Below are positions 56,406 to 63,991 of a stretch of DNA of 64,000 nucleotides, piece after piece. The notes under the pieces are model-generated. The model worked only from the letters and a program-made list of their open reading frames with translations. It was not told the origin of the DNA and ran no database searches. Within the stretch, counting starts at the first letter, position 1, and every line of letters starts with the position of its first letter. The stretch comes from Microbacterium paulum (GTDB lineage: Bacteria > Actinomycetota > Actinomycetes > Actinomycetales > Microbacteriaceae): the NCBI RefSeq assembly GCF_015707995.1, contig NZ_JAAGRY010000004.1, positions 1-64,000 of the forward strand, written 5' to 3'. Both the position numbers and the translations under genes were made by a program.

Positions 56406-57391
56406 CGCAGGCCATCAGTACGCGGGAGGGTTGGTCCGCGTTCGTCAGCGAAAGCTTGGATAGGCCGCTTCCGATCACGCGCGCCGAGCTGGATGCGATG
56501 TCGCCGGGCGACCGTGCGATGAACCGTGAAGCGCGCAAGCAGTTCATGATTCGCGGCCCGGTGGTCAACACGGCACAGTTCGCGGCGATCGAGACGGAGA
56601 TCCTGCGACGGTTGATGCTCAATCAGTACAAGTCGCACGGCAAGCTCGGCGTGATCGTGTCGGGGGAGCCGAACATCGGCAAGACCACCACTGTCTCGCA
56701 CATTGCTCGCAGGTTCGAACGCCGCCGACGCGACATCGGACGGGCCAGCGGCGGCAACTCGATCCCGGTGATCTACGTGTCAGTGCCACCGTCGTGCACC
56801 CCGAAACTGATGCTCGGAGAGTTCGCCCACTTCCTCGGCCTCCCGGTCCGCGCGCACTACAACACGGGAGAGCTTATGAACACCGTCGCCAGCGTGATCG
56901 CAGCCTGCGGGACCGAGCTGATCATCGTCGATGAGATCCACAACATCAACCAGAAGTACAAGCAGATGGGCGAAGCGTCCGACACACTCAAACAACTGTC
57001 AGAGAAGTGCCCCGGCACGTTCGTCTACGCCGGAGTCGACGTCGAAGCCAGCGGGCTGCTCGACGGCACCCGCGGACGGCAGATCAGCAGCCGATTCGAC
57101 ATCCTGAACCTGCACAAGTTCGAGAACACCGGCAGAGGCGAGGCGGGATGGGCCGATCTCCTCGTCGCGGTCGAGAGCTCCCTCGGACTCATCGACCAGC
57201 ATCCCGAGGCGATTCTGCGCCACGTGAGCCATCTCCACGCCGCGACGGGTGGCGTGATCGGAGACCTCACTGGGATGGTGCACATGCTCGCGATGGAGGC
57301 CATCGATAATGGCACCGAACGCCTCGACTTGGACACCGTCTTCGGCACTGTTCCGGTTGCCGCCCCTGACATGGTGCCCGTGGCGACGTGA
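56402..57391 (+). CDS. tnsC: TnsC/TniB-like AAA+ transposition regulator
   Basis: 329 residues. Walker A SGEPNIGKTTT (87-97), Walker B TELIIVDEIHNI, sensor-1-like GTFVYAGVDVEASGLLDGT and an arginine pair RGRQISSRFD. TnsC couples target selection by TniQ to TnsAB activation by forming ATP-dependent filaments on DNA. Start overlaps tnsB by ATGA. Confidence 0.9.
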   Translation: MTQAISTREGWSAFVSESLDRPLPITRAELDAMSPGDRAMNREARKQFMIRGPVVNTAQFAAIETEILRRLMLNQYKSHGKLGVIVSGEPNIGKTTTVSHIARRFERRRRDIGRASGGNSIPVIYVSVPPSCTPKLMLGEFAHFLGLPVRAHYNTGELMNTVASVIAACGTELIIVDEIHNINQKYKQMGEASDTLKQLSEKCPGTFVYAGVDVEASGLLDGTRGRQISSRFDILNLHKFENTGRGEAGWADLLVAVESSLGLIDQHPEAILRHVSHLHAATGGVIGDLTGMVHMLAMEAIDNGTERLDLDTVFGTVPVAAPDMVPVAT

Positions 57392-58452
57392 AGACGCCGA
57401 CGCCGGCGGGGAACGTGCGCCGGCTACCAGTGATGGTGCAGCCACTCGCCGCCGAGACGATCACGGGATTCCTCGGCAGGCTCGCCACCGCGAACGCGCT
57501 CACTCCCCGCGATCTTCGGCTCCACGTCACGGACCTCGCTGGAATGTCGCCCTCGCATCCCAACCTCGAGCGCGCTGCAACGTGGGCGGAACGGCTCGGC
57601 GGTCTCAAACCCGGGCACTTCGCGGACGATGCCCGCAGGAACGCGATGTACGTCCGCTGCCAGCACTACGCCTGGCAACCCACGCTCTGCAGGCGATGCG
57701 GGTATAACCAGGCGGCGCGAACTGCCTGCCTGCGGTGCGCGAGAGGTGAGCAGTCGTCGGTGTGCAGCAGGGGTGGCGCGGTCTGCAACCGCCATCAGCG
57801 CTGGCACATCGGTGGCGCCGATATCGACCTCACACCGTTCCAGGAGTACGCCCAGGCTGAGCGTTGCCTGTCCGGCACGCTTTGGAAGCGCGGCATCGGA
57901 CTCACTACCGGCGAGCTGCAACTGGCCGCTTCTCTCATTCGGTACTGGTCGATCGAGGAGCGCGCAGAGGGGAGAATCGCCGATCGAATGGCAACGATCG
58001 GGATCGACTCGCTCGATGCCGACAGCGTGTTCCTCGTGGCCTACCCCGAGATCGTGCGCTTGACCACGATCCTCACGGACCTGTCCTTCGCGAGCTATTT
58101 GCTGAGCCCTCGATTCAGCCTTGCGGAGCAGGTGTGGGCTCTTGAGGCCGCGGTTGTCACCGTCATGAACGGCTGCGCGACTCCACGGCTTCATCAGGTC
58201 GCGGAACGGATCGTGGCGCGAGGGAAGATGGCTGTGGAGACCGCGTTCGGCATGCGCCAGAACGCGAGCAACAACCGCCCCGCGACCCTCGAGAAGTCAC
58301 TCGTCGCATCGTCCCAGCGCCACCGAAGCTGCCTACTCAGACACCTAAGCACCGTCAGGATTCAGATCCTCCCCTACGAGCCCGGAGTCGCCGCGCCGCG
58401 GAACCGCGTCCTGGTGCGCCGGCATCCTCTGCCGGATGTCGTCGAGGTATAG
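57388..58452 (+). CDS. tniQ: TniQ/TnsD-like target-selection protein
   Basis: 354 residues from a GTG overlapping tnsC. LPVMVQPLAAETITGFLGRL is the TniQ opening, with the zinc region CRRCGYNQAARTACLRC and GGAVCNRHQRWH. The C-terminal ~150 residues are helical and would contact the target. It is the only target selector in the element, so it alone should set insertion preference; the present insertion lies at the edge of a plasmid repeat element. Confidence 0.88.
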   Translation: MKTPTPAGNVRRLPVMVQPLAAETITGFLGRLATANALTPRDLRLHVTDLAGMSPSHPNLERAATWAERLGGLKPGHFADDARRNAMYVRCQHYAWQPTLCRRCGYNQAARTACLRCARGEQSSVCSRGGAVCNRHQRWHIGGADIDLTPFQEYAQAERCLSGTLWKRGIGLTTGELQLAASLIRYWSIEERAEGRIADRMATIGIDSLDADSVFLVAYPEIVRLTTILTDLSFASYLLSPRFSLAEQVWALEAAVVTVMNGCATPRLHQVAERIVARGKMAVETAFGMRQNASNNRPATLEKSLVASSQRHRSCLLRHLSTVRIQILPYEPGVAAPRNRVLVRRHPLPDVVEV

Positions 58453-58516
58453 GTGACGCGTAGGCAAGTCGTGGACGGCCAGCGGCGCCCACGCCAAGCG
58501 ATGGTTGAATTGCCGA

Positions 58517-59566
58517 ATGGTTCAGCAGACGCCGACGACTCGCCTTCGGAAGCTTGCGCCGGGGGACCGGGTGGCGGTGCTGTCGCCGTCCTTCGCGGCG
58601 CCCGGCTTCGCTCCGGCCGTGCATGAGCAGGCCATGCGGAGGATTCAGACTGATCTGGGCCTCATCCCGGTCGAGTTCCCGACGACACGTGAGTTAGGGG
58701 CATCGCCCGAGGCTCGAGCTGCCGACCTCAACGCCGCGTTCGCAGATCGGACCATCAGCGCGATCTTTGCGAGCGTCGGCGGTGACGACCAGATCACCGT
58801 GATCCCTCACCTCGATCCGGGGGTGGTGATCGAGAACCCGAAGCCGTTCTTCGGCTACAGCGACAATACGAACATCCTCAACTGGTTGTGGCAGCTGGGT
58901 GTTCCGGGGTTCTACGGCGGGTCCACCCAGGTCCATCTCGGTCCCGGGCCGGGCATCGACCCAGTCCATTCGGCAAGCCTGCGCGCCGCGCTCTTCGACG
59001 GCCGGGAGGTCGAGATCACCGAGCCGGGGGAATCGGAGGACTTCGGACCCGACTGGCTCTCGCCGGCAGCTCTCCTGGAGTTCGGTCGGCGCGAGCCCAC
59101 GGCGCCGTGGGTCTGGGCTGGCCCGCACCGTGTGGTCGAGGGAAGAACCTGGGGCGGATGCTTCGAGGTCGTGGATCAAATCACGGTCGCAGGGAGGGTG
59201 CCCTCGCTGGACGCGCTTCGCGGTGGGGTTCTGATCCTCGAGTCCAGCGAGGAAGTTCCGCCCGCGGTTCTGATCGGGCGCTGGCTGCGTGCCCTAGGCG
59301 AGCGTGGTGTGCTGGGCGCCGTCGATGCGGTGGTCGTTGCCCGACCGCCGGTGAGCTCGCACGAGTTGGTTCCCGACGATGCAACCCGTGACCGTCTGCG
59401 TCGGGAGCAACGAGAGGTGGTCATCGCCGAGGTCGGCCGATACAACCCTGAGGCGGTGGTGTGCGTGGGGCCACCGTTCGGTCACACCCGACCCCAATGG
59501 ATCATCCCGTACGGCGGTCTGATGCGACTCGACTCGACGGCACGGACAGTCACGGCGGTGTACTGA
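58517..59566 (+). CDS. MccF-type serine peptidase (S66 family)
   Basis: 349 residues. Opening LAPGDRVAVLSPSFAAPG, nucleophile Ser115 in FFGYSDNTNIL, acid in LILESSEEVPP (~240-250), and histidine in VGPPFGHTRPQWIIPYG (~325). S66 includes LD-carboxypeptidases and MccF, which cleaves microcin C-like peptide-nucleotides; the W-rich substrate loop (APWVWAGPHRVVEGRTWGG) fits MccF better. The ATG at 58517 is chosen over an upstream TTG. First cargo gene; a self-immunity or resistance role is likely. Confidence 0.85.
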   Translation: MVQQTPTTRLRKLAPGDRVAVLSPSFAAPGFAPAVHEQAMRRIQTDLGLIPVEFPTTRELGASPEARAADLNAAFADRTISAIFASVGGDDQITVIPHLDPGVVIENPKPFFGYSDNTNILNWLWQLGVPGFYGGSTQVHLGPGPGIDPVHSASLRAALFDGREVEITEPGESEDFGPDWLSPAALLEFGRREPTAPWVWAGPHRVVEGRTWGGCFEVVDQITVAGRVPSLDALRGGVLILESSEEVPPAVLIGRWLRALGERGVLGAVDAVVVARPPVSSHELVPDDATRDRLRREQREVVIAEVGRYNPEAVVCVGPPFGHTRPQWIIPYGGLMRLDSTARTVTAVY

Positions 59567-59569
59567 GGC

Positions 59570-60532
59570 ATGGCGAGGGAAGAAGCGCCGACTCGACGTT
59601 ACGTCGTCGCCGCGATGTTCAGCGAGATGACCGTTGGCGCTGAGATCGACCGCAAGCAATGGCCGGCGCATGTCACAGTCGTGTCGAACTTCACCACTGA
59701 CGTGCCTGTCGAAACGCTCGCGGCTGGAATGCGCCGCGTTCTCGCCGTAGAACGGCCCCTACCGTTCGAGTTCGGTGACAGCGCGCTGTTCGGTCCGAAT
59801 CGAGATATTCCAGTCAGGTTGGTGCGATCGGAGTCGATGGCGAAGCTGCACGACGAGTTGGTCACCGAACTGACTTCGGTTGGAGTCGTGGCTGACGAGC
59901 CCGCGTACTGGCTCACGGGCTACCGACCTCATGTGACTCTCGCGCCATCGGTTGGGGCGGACCTCACCCCGCTCCGATACTTTCGTAGCATCGTGATCGC
60001 TCGCTTGGATGGCGGGCGCGCAACTGTTGTAGACATCGTGAAGATTCTCGCCGACGCCCCGGCGCCGACGGATGTCGATGTGCGCCGCGCGACCCTCGGT
60101 GATGCTGCCGGCCTGGCGCAGCTCAAGGTCGAGTGGGCCAACCTCGATCAATCGCCGAGCAGCCTGGCGATGGATGAGTTCGGAACCGCCCTCGCGAACT
60201 GGATCCGCCGTCAGGGTGATTCCCTGGTGGTGGAAGTCGCCGTCGCTGACGAGCGTGTCGTCGGAATGGCGTGGATGGTGCTTTTCGAGCGAGTGCCCGA
60301 CTTTTCCGATCGCCAAAGGCTGACGGCCGACATCCAGAGCGTCTACGTCAGTCCTGCCCATCGGGGTCGGGGCGTCGGACGTCGCCTCGTGGATGCGCTT
60401 TGCGCCGCCGCGGACACGCGAGGGGTGGCGAGGACGCTTGTGGCGGCCAGCGCTCGATCTCTATCTCTGTACAACCGTTCGGGCTTCGAAGAGTCGCCGC
60501 TCTTGCTCCAGCGGCGATCGGATCGCGCATAG
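59570..60532 (+). CDS. 2H phosphoesterase-GNAT acetyltransferase fusion
   Basis: 320 residues in two domains. Residues 1-155 form a 2',5' RNA ligase-like 2H fold with the two required motifs, His34-Val-Thr36 (WPAHVTVVSN) and His121-Val-Thr123 (GYRPHVTLAP). Residues ~165-320 are a GNAT acetyltransferase with the acetyl-CoA loop SVYVSPAHRGRGVGRRLVDA. The fusion would join hydrolysis of a phosphodiester or cyclic phosphate to N-acetylation. Three bases after the MccF-type gene. GNAT enzymes (MccE type) inactivate aminoacyl-nucleotide toxins, so the pair may detoxify one compound. Confidence 0.85.
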   Translation: MAREEAPTRRYVVAAMFSEMTVGAEIDRKQWPAHVTVVSNFTTDVPVETLAAGMRRVLAVERPLPFEFGDSALFGPNRDIPVRLVRSESMAKLHDELVTELTSVGVVADEPAYWLTGYRPHVTLAPSVGADLTPLRYFRSIVIARLDGGRATVVDIVKILADAPAPTDVDVRRATLGDAAGLAQLKVEWANLDQSPSSLAMDEFGTALANWIRRQGDSLVVEVAVADERVVGMAWMVLFERVPDFSDRQRLTADIQSVYVSPAHRGRGVGRRLVDALCAAADTRGVARTLVAASARSLSLYNRSGFEESPLLLQRRSDRA

Positions 60533-60561
60533 CTCAGAGCACGCCGATCGGAGACTTAACT

Positions 60562-61428
60562 GTGCTCAACCGTCCTGAAGTCGTCTGCATCTGTGGCTCG
60601 GCGCGGTTCGTCGCGGAAATGCGCAAGGCGAACGGTGAGCTGACACTTAGCGGCATCATCGTCCTCGCGCCGGGTGAGATGAACGGAACCGTTGGCGACG
60701 ATCAGAAGGCAGTGCTCGACGCGCTCCACCTACGCAAGATCGACCTGTCTGATCGCGTGCTCGTGGTCAATCCCGGCGGCTACATCGGCGAATCCACGAG
60801 CAGGGAGATCGACTACGCTCGCGCCACCGGAAAGCCGGTCTCGTTCACCGATTCCGCCTGGCGGTGGCAGGATGGCGGGATGAACGAGCAGATCATCGAG
60901 GCAGGTGCGCGCCTTGTCGGAATGCCTGTCCCAGCACTTGAGTTCGCGGCGACGACTGGCGGCACTGTCGACCTTGGTCGGGACGAGATCGGCGACTTCG
61001 TGCTGTTCATCTACCCACGCACGGGCCGTCCCGATCAGTTGGAGCCTGATGACTGGGCACTCATTCCGGGTGCGAAGGGGTGCACGGCAGAGTCGTGTGA
61101 GTTTCGTGACCTCGCCGCCGAGTTCTCCCGAGTTGGCCTGTCGATCTACGGGTTGTCGACGCAAGACACTGTGTATCAGCAGGAGGCCGTTGAGCGCTTA
61201 CACCTGCCCTACCCTTTGCTGTCCGATCCGAACGTGCAACTCGGGCGAGCGCTTGGGATCGAGACGTTCAAGTATTCCGGCACGGAACTCTACAAGCGAT
61301 GCACCCTCGTCGTGCGCGACCGGGTCATCGTCATGGCGCAACTCGAGATCGCCGATGCGGCGTCGCACCCCCGCGAACTCCTCGCGGCTCTCAGCACGCC
61401 TACCGGGCACCCGCATCGGAGTGCCTAG
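60562..61428 (+). CDS. Deoxyribosyltransferase-like domain fused to peroxiredoxin
   Basis: 288 residues from a GTG with GGAGAC upstream. Residues 1-~105 resemble nucleoside 2-deoxyribosyltransferase/DUF4406 folds (VVCICGSARFVAEMRKANGE, RVLVVNPGGYIGESTSREID). Residues ~125-285 form a thioredoxin-fold peroxiredoxin with GAKGCTAESCEFRDLAAEFS, where the first Cys is in the peroxidatic position of BCP/AhpC-type enzymes, then YPLLSDPNVQLGRALGIETF. Last gene of the cargo. The combination is unusual; a role in nucleotide-analogue or oxidative detoxification is inference. Confidence 0.75.
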   Translation: MLNRPEVVCICGSARFVAEMRKANGELTLSGIIVLAPGEMNGTVGDDQKAVLDALHLRKIDLSDRVLVVNPGGYIGESTSREIDYARATGKPVSFTDSAWRWQDGGMNEQIIEAGARLVGMPVPALEFAATTGGTVDLGRDEIGDFVLFIYPRTGRPDQLEPDDWALIPGAKGCTAESCEFRDLAAEFSRVGLSIYGLSTQDTVYQQEAVERLHLPYPLLSDPNVQLGRALGIETFKYSGTELYKRCTLVVRDRVIVMAQLEIADAASHPRELLAALSTPTGHPHRSA

Positions 61429-61461
61429 AGGCAAGCGCATCGGCGCCATAGGGGACACAAC

Positions 61462-61593
61462 TGCGGCGAACTACAGGTGACCTGGCAAACCGCTGCCGAC
61501 CGAACGGGCTTCGCCGCAATCGCACCCGCGACTTCGTCGGGCTTACGACCTCAACATCGCTGGCAGAAACTACAGATGCGGTGTCATCGGACA
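61462..61593 (-). repeat. Transposon right end: two TnsB-type binding repeats
   Basis: TGGCAGAAACTACAGATG (61561-61578), the inverse of the left repeat, lies in the 33-bp terminal repeat that ends ...CATCGGACA at 61593. A diverged copy TGCGGCGAACTACAGGTG lies at 61462-61479. Three sites left and two right give the asymmetry usual for Tn7-like ends. Confidence 0.8.
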
Positions 61594-61598
61594 GTTTC
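61594..61598. repeat. Target-site duplication, right copy (GTTTC)
   Basis: Directly follows the right transposon end and matches 53472-53476. Removing the transposon and one copy rejoins the 42-bp element's border to GCGCCCCGTGG. Confidence 0.9.
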
Positions 61599-61629
61599 GC
61601 GCCCCGTGGTGCTGACTCAGTGGCCGACT

Positions 61630-61669
61630 CCGCTACGCGCGGGCACCCGTCGGAGCCCGCGCGTAGCGG
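61630..61669. terminator. Perfect 15-bp hairpin between transposon and the 61681 gene
   Basis: CCGCTACGCGCGGGC (61630-61644) and its exact inverse GCCCGCGCGTAGCGG (61655-61669) around a ten-base loop. It lies 11 bases beyond the stop of the leftward gene; probably its terminator, although no T-run follows. Confidence 0.65.
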
Positions 61670-61680
61670 TCGAAATGTCG

Positions 61681-62325
61681 TCATCCTTGACCGGGGTCGA
61701 CGTCGTCAACGACAAGGGCCTCGTCGACGTTCGCGATCGTGGGGATGCCGTTCCTGAGGTACTCGATGAAGATGAGCTCACCCGCGGGGTGCTTGTCGAT
61801 GATCTGGCACGGGTAGATCTCTCCGTCGGGGGAGAGATACTGCAGGGGGTGGTGGTCTGCTCGCGCCGGCGGCAAGACGATGACCGTTCCCCCGGCGGGG
61901 GGGATCACGTTGGCTCTGCCATTGCCGTCGACGACGAGGGTGTAACCGCCGACGATCGCGCGCGAGTAGTTGCCGCCTCCCTCAGGAGACACGTCACCGT
62001 GTCTCACATAGTCGCTGTGGAGGTAGCGAATGGGGCGGCCTTGACCCTTCACCCAGGGGCCGACGGGGCTGGGCTGCCCCACCAGGTAGGCGAACTCGGC
62101 GGACGGCCGCACGGAGAAGGTGATCAGTCCGGCCTCGTCGCGCGTGTGACCGGTGATGTCGAACGCGGAGACGACCTCGTCGCCGACGACGCCGACGATG
62201 GTGTCGCCGTACTCCTCGACCGCATCATCGGTGATCGCTGTCCAGTTGCCACGGGTGGCGTCCTCAAGGGTGAGCTCGCCGTTGAGGACTCGGCGGTGGG
62301 ATCTCCTGATGTTGACGATGATCAT
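61681..62325 (-). CDS. Hypothetical protein (214 aa)
   Basis: MIIVNIRRSHRRVLNGELTL, then an EVE/ASCH-like mixture of strands (TIVGVVGDEVVSAFDITGHT, GLITFSVRPSAEFAYLVGQP), a glycine-rich stretch GDVSPEGGGNYSRAIVGGYT and a second strand-rich half (ANVIPPAGGTVIVLPPARAD). No family recognised with confidence. Possibly two small domains, one similar to post-segregational or sensor proteins. Upstream palindrome 62400-62415 suggests its own regulation. Confidence 0.7.
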   Translation of the reverse strand: MIIVNIRRSHRRVLNGELTLEDATRGNWTAITDDAVEEYGDTIVGVVGDEVVSAFDITGHTRDEAGLITFSVRPSAEFAYLVGQPSPVGPWVKGQGRPIRYLHSDYVRHGDVSPEGGGNYSRAIVGGYTLVVDGNGRANVIPPAGGTVIVLPPARADHHPLQYLSPDGEIYPCQIIDKHPAGELIFIEYLRNGIPTIANVDEALVVDDVDPGQG

Positions 62326-62399
62326 GCTCGTCGCACCTTCTCTCGGTAGTGAGTTCTTGTGCGTCAGAGGCTACATCGAAGTAATCATCACTTACAAAC

Positions 62400-62415
62400 A
62401 AGTGTCGCGACACTT
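62400..62415. promoter_or_regulatory. 16-bp perfect palindrome
   Basis: AAGTGTCGCGACACTT, preceded by CTTACAAAC and followed by ACTCG, in the 172-base gap between two leftward genes (62,325 and 62,498). It lies 75 bases before the ATG of the 61681 gene. Operator-like; the rest of the gap shows nothing else. Confidence 0.6.
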
Positions 62416-62497
62416 ACTCGGGAATGCGTCTCGGGGCGACCGAAGTCGTGCGCCTGCGATCACCGAGTATCGACGTGGTGGCCCCGGCCGTGAGAGG

Positions 62498-62842
62498 TCA
62501 GCGCCGACGCCGGCTGCCCCCGTAGTAGTGGCGGATGGCGGCGGTGACGGCATCGTCCTTCGTCAGACGGACCCCGCTCTCCGCAGCCTCTTCGCGGGCA
62601 TTGTCGATCAGCTCGAGCACATCAGGCGGCAGGCGGAACGTGGCCGGCTTCTTGTCGACCTTCTTCACGTTGTACGGGCCGCGGGGCTTTCCCTGTCTGG
62701 GGGACTTGGCCGCCGCCGCCGTCGTCGGCGTCGTGGTCTCCGTCTCCTCGTCAGGGACGGCTTCCAGCGACCGAGGAGCTGTCTCGGGCTTGCTGAAGGC
62801 GGCGCTCCAGTCCGTCTTCTTCTGCGACCTCGGCTGTGTCAT
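62498..62842 (-). CDS. RHH ParB-like protein, second partition pair (114 aa)
   Basis: N-terminal ~65 residues disordered (TETTTPTTAAAAKSPRQGKP). The C-terminal ribbon-helix-helix reads KKPATFRLPPDVLELIDNAR then EEAAESGVRLTKDDAVTAAI and a basic end. Same plan as the protein at 52,067 though not closely similar. ATGA overlap with the upstream ParA-like gene. Confidence 0.75.
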   Translation of the reverse strand: MTQPRSQKKTDWSAAFSKPETAPRSLEAVPDEETETTTPTTAAAAKSPRQGKPRGPYNVKKVDKKPATFRLPPDVLELIDNAREEAAESGVRLTKDDAVTAAIRHYYGGSRRRR

Positions 62843-63498
62843 CGCGAGCCTCCAGTAAGGATCTCTTCGAGGACATCCGGGTAGACGCCGAGATTCGTGG
62901 GGGCCGTGCCGAACGCCTGTGAGTAGAGGAGCTGGAAGGGCACGTTGACGTCGAGCACGTGCAGCCCCTCAACATCGCCCTCCATCTGCTTGAGCTGCTC
63001 CCAGGCCTCCCGGAAGCTGATCGTGTTCGGCTTGGTGCGGGTGAAGAGGATCGACAGCTGGACCGGCTTGATGCTCGCCACCTCGGCCGCGGCTTGCAGC
63101 GTCGGAGTCAGCCGAGTCGCCTCCGACGGGGTCGCCCCGATCGGCATCAGCAGGTGGTCGGTAACCATCAGCGCCTGGCGAAGCGTGGTCGAGTCGTTGC
63201 CGGTGTCGATGATCAGGTGGCCCTCGAATTGCATCTCACGGACGCGCTTGGCCAGCAGCTGGGAGGGCAGGTAGACGACGTTCACCTCGGCCGGCCACAC
63301 CTCGCCGGCATACTCCGACCACTCGAAGCTGGTTCCGTTCGCGCTGTCCGCGTCGACGAGCAGGACCCGCTGCCCCGTGCGCTGCACCAACGCCAACGCC
63401 AACATGATCGAGGTCGTGGACCGCGCGACCCCGCCCTTGAGGTTTCCCACCGTCAGTCGCAACGGCGTCTGCAACGGCGTCTTCTTCTCAGTCATCAT
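62839..63498 (-). CDS. ParA-family ATPase with altered P-loop, second partition pair
   Basis: 219 residues. LTVGNLKGGVARSTTSIMLA (~15-34) keeps the ParA signature lysine (KGG) but the P-loop G-K-T is replaced by A-R-S. Walker A' VLLVDADSANG and Walker B-like HLIIDTGNDS are present. MMTEKKTP at 63498 follows GGAGCGAAAG. The loss of the P-loop lysine suggests weak or regulated ATP hydrolysis. Works with the RHH protein downstream, separate from the parAB at 51-52.5 kb. Confidence 0.8.
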   Translation of the reverse strand: MMTEKKTPLQTPLRLTVGNLKGGVARSTTSIMLALALVQRTGQRVLLVDADSANGTSFEWSEYAGEVWPAEVNVVYLPSQLLAKRVREMQFEGHLIIDTGNDSTTLRQALMVTDHLLMPIGATPSEATRLTPTLQAAAEVASIKPVQLSILFTRTKPNTISFREAWEQLKQMEGDVEGLHVLDVNVPFQLLYSQAFGTAPTNLGVYPDVLEEILTGGSR

Positions 63499-63511
63499 CT
63501 TTCGCTCCTCG

Positions 63512-63991
63512 CTACGACCTGCGGCCGCCGCGTCGACGTCGTTCATCCGCGAGCCGTTGCTTCTCTGCTGCGCGTCTCTGCTCGGCCGGGCTCAAGGCTC
63601 TAGTCCTCCGGGTGCGGCCGCTGTTCTTGTTCTGCTCGTACTCGGGTGTCTTTGCTTCGGAAGTGACGGTGAGCACCACGCCGGTGATCGATTCACGGTC
63701 GACATCGAGGTTCAGATACCGGTTCTTCGACTCTGTGCGCAGCCAGTCCAGGGCGCTGCCGCCGGCCTCGTTCACGCGCTGCAGCATGGTGGAGGCGTTG
63801 TAGGTGTTGACCTCCATCACCCGACCGTTGGCGAATGTCAAGGTGGCGCGCACCTTCTTCTGGCTGTCTCTGGCCTGCCCCTTCGCAGCATTGCGGATCT
63901 GCTTCACGATCTCCGCATCCGCCAGGGACCGGCCCTTGGCGGTCTTCCCCTTCGGCAGTCGCAGCTCGATCTGGCGACCGCCCTCGGCCAT
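63512..63991 (-). CDS. Hypothetical basic protein (159 aa, possibly incomplete at the 5' end)
   Basis: MAEGGRQIELRLPKGKTAKG then a DUF-like domain with strands (VRATLTFANGRVMEVNTYNA, RYLNLDVDRESITGVVLTVT) and a very basic C-tail (SPAEQRRAAEKQRLADERRR). It lies 13 bases upstream of the second ParA and may form one operon with it. The start at 63991 is 10 bases from the window end, so a ribosome site or longer N-terminus cannot be checked. Confidence 0.6.
   Translation of the reverse strand: MAEGGRQIELRLPKGKTAKGRSLADAEIVKQIRNAAKGQARDSQKKVRATLTFANGRVMEVNTYNASTMLQRVNEAGGSALDWLRTESKNRYLNLDVDRESITGVVLTVTSEAKTPEYEQNKNSGRTRRTRALSPAEQRRAAEKQRLADERRRRGGRRS

Larger units (their letters stand above)
53477..61593 (+). 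mobile_element. Complete Tn7-like transposon (tnsABC-tniQ) with three cargo genes
   Basis: 8,117 bp. The terminal inverted repeats are 33 bp with one mismatch, beginning TGTCCGATGACA and ending ATCTGTAGTTTCTGCCA, flanked by GTTTC on both sides. Order: tnsA, tnsB, tnsC, tniQ, then an MccF-type peptidase, a 2H phosphoesterase-GNAT fusion and a deoxyribosyltransferase-like/peroxiredoxin fusion, all rightward. All transposition genes look intact, so the element may be active. Confidence 0.93.

Noticed and set aside
53477-61593. CRISPR-associated (CAST) version of the Tn7-like element
   Set aside because: No cas genes or repeat array in the element; TniQ alone appears to select targets.
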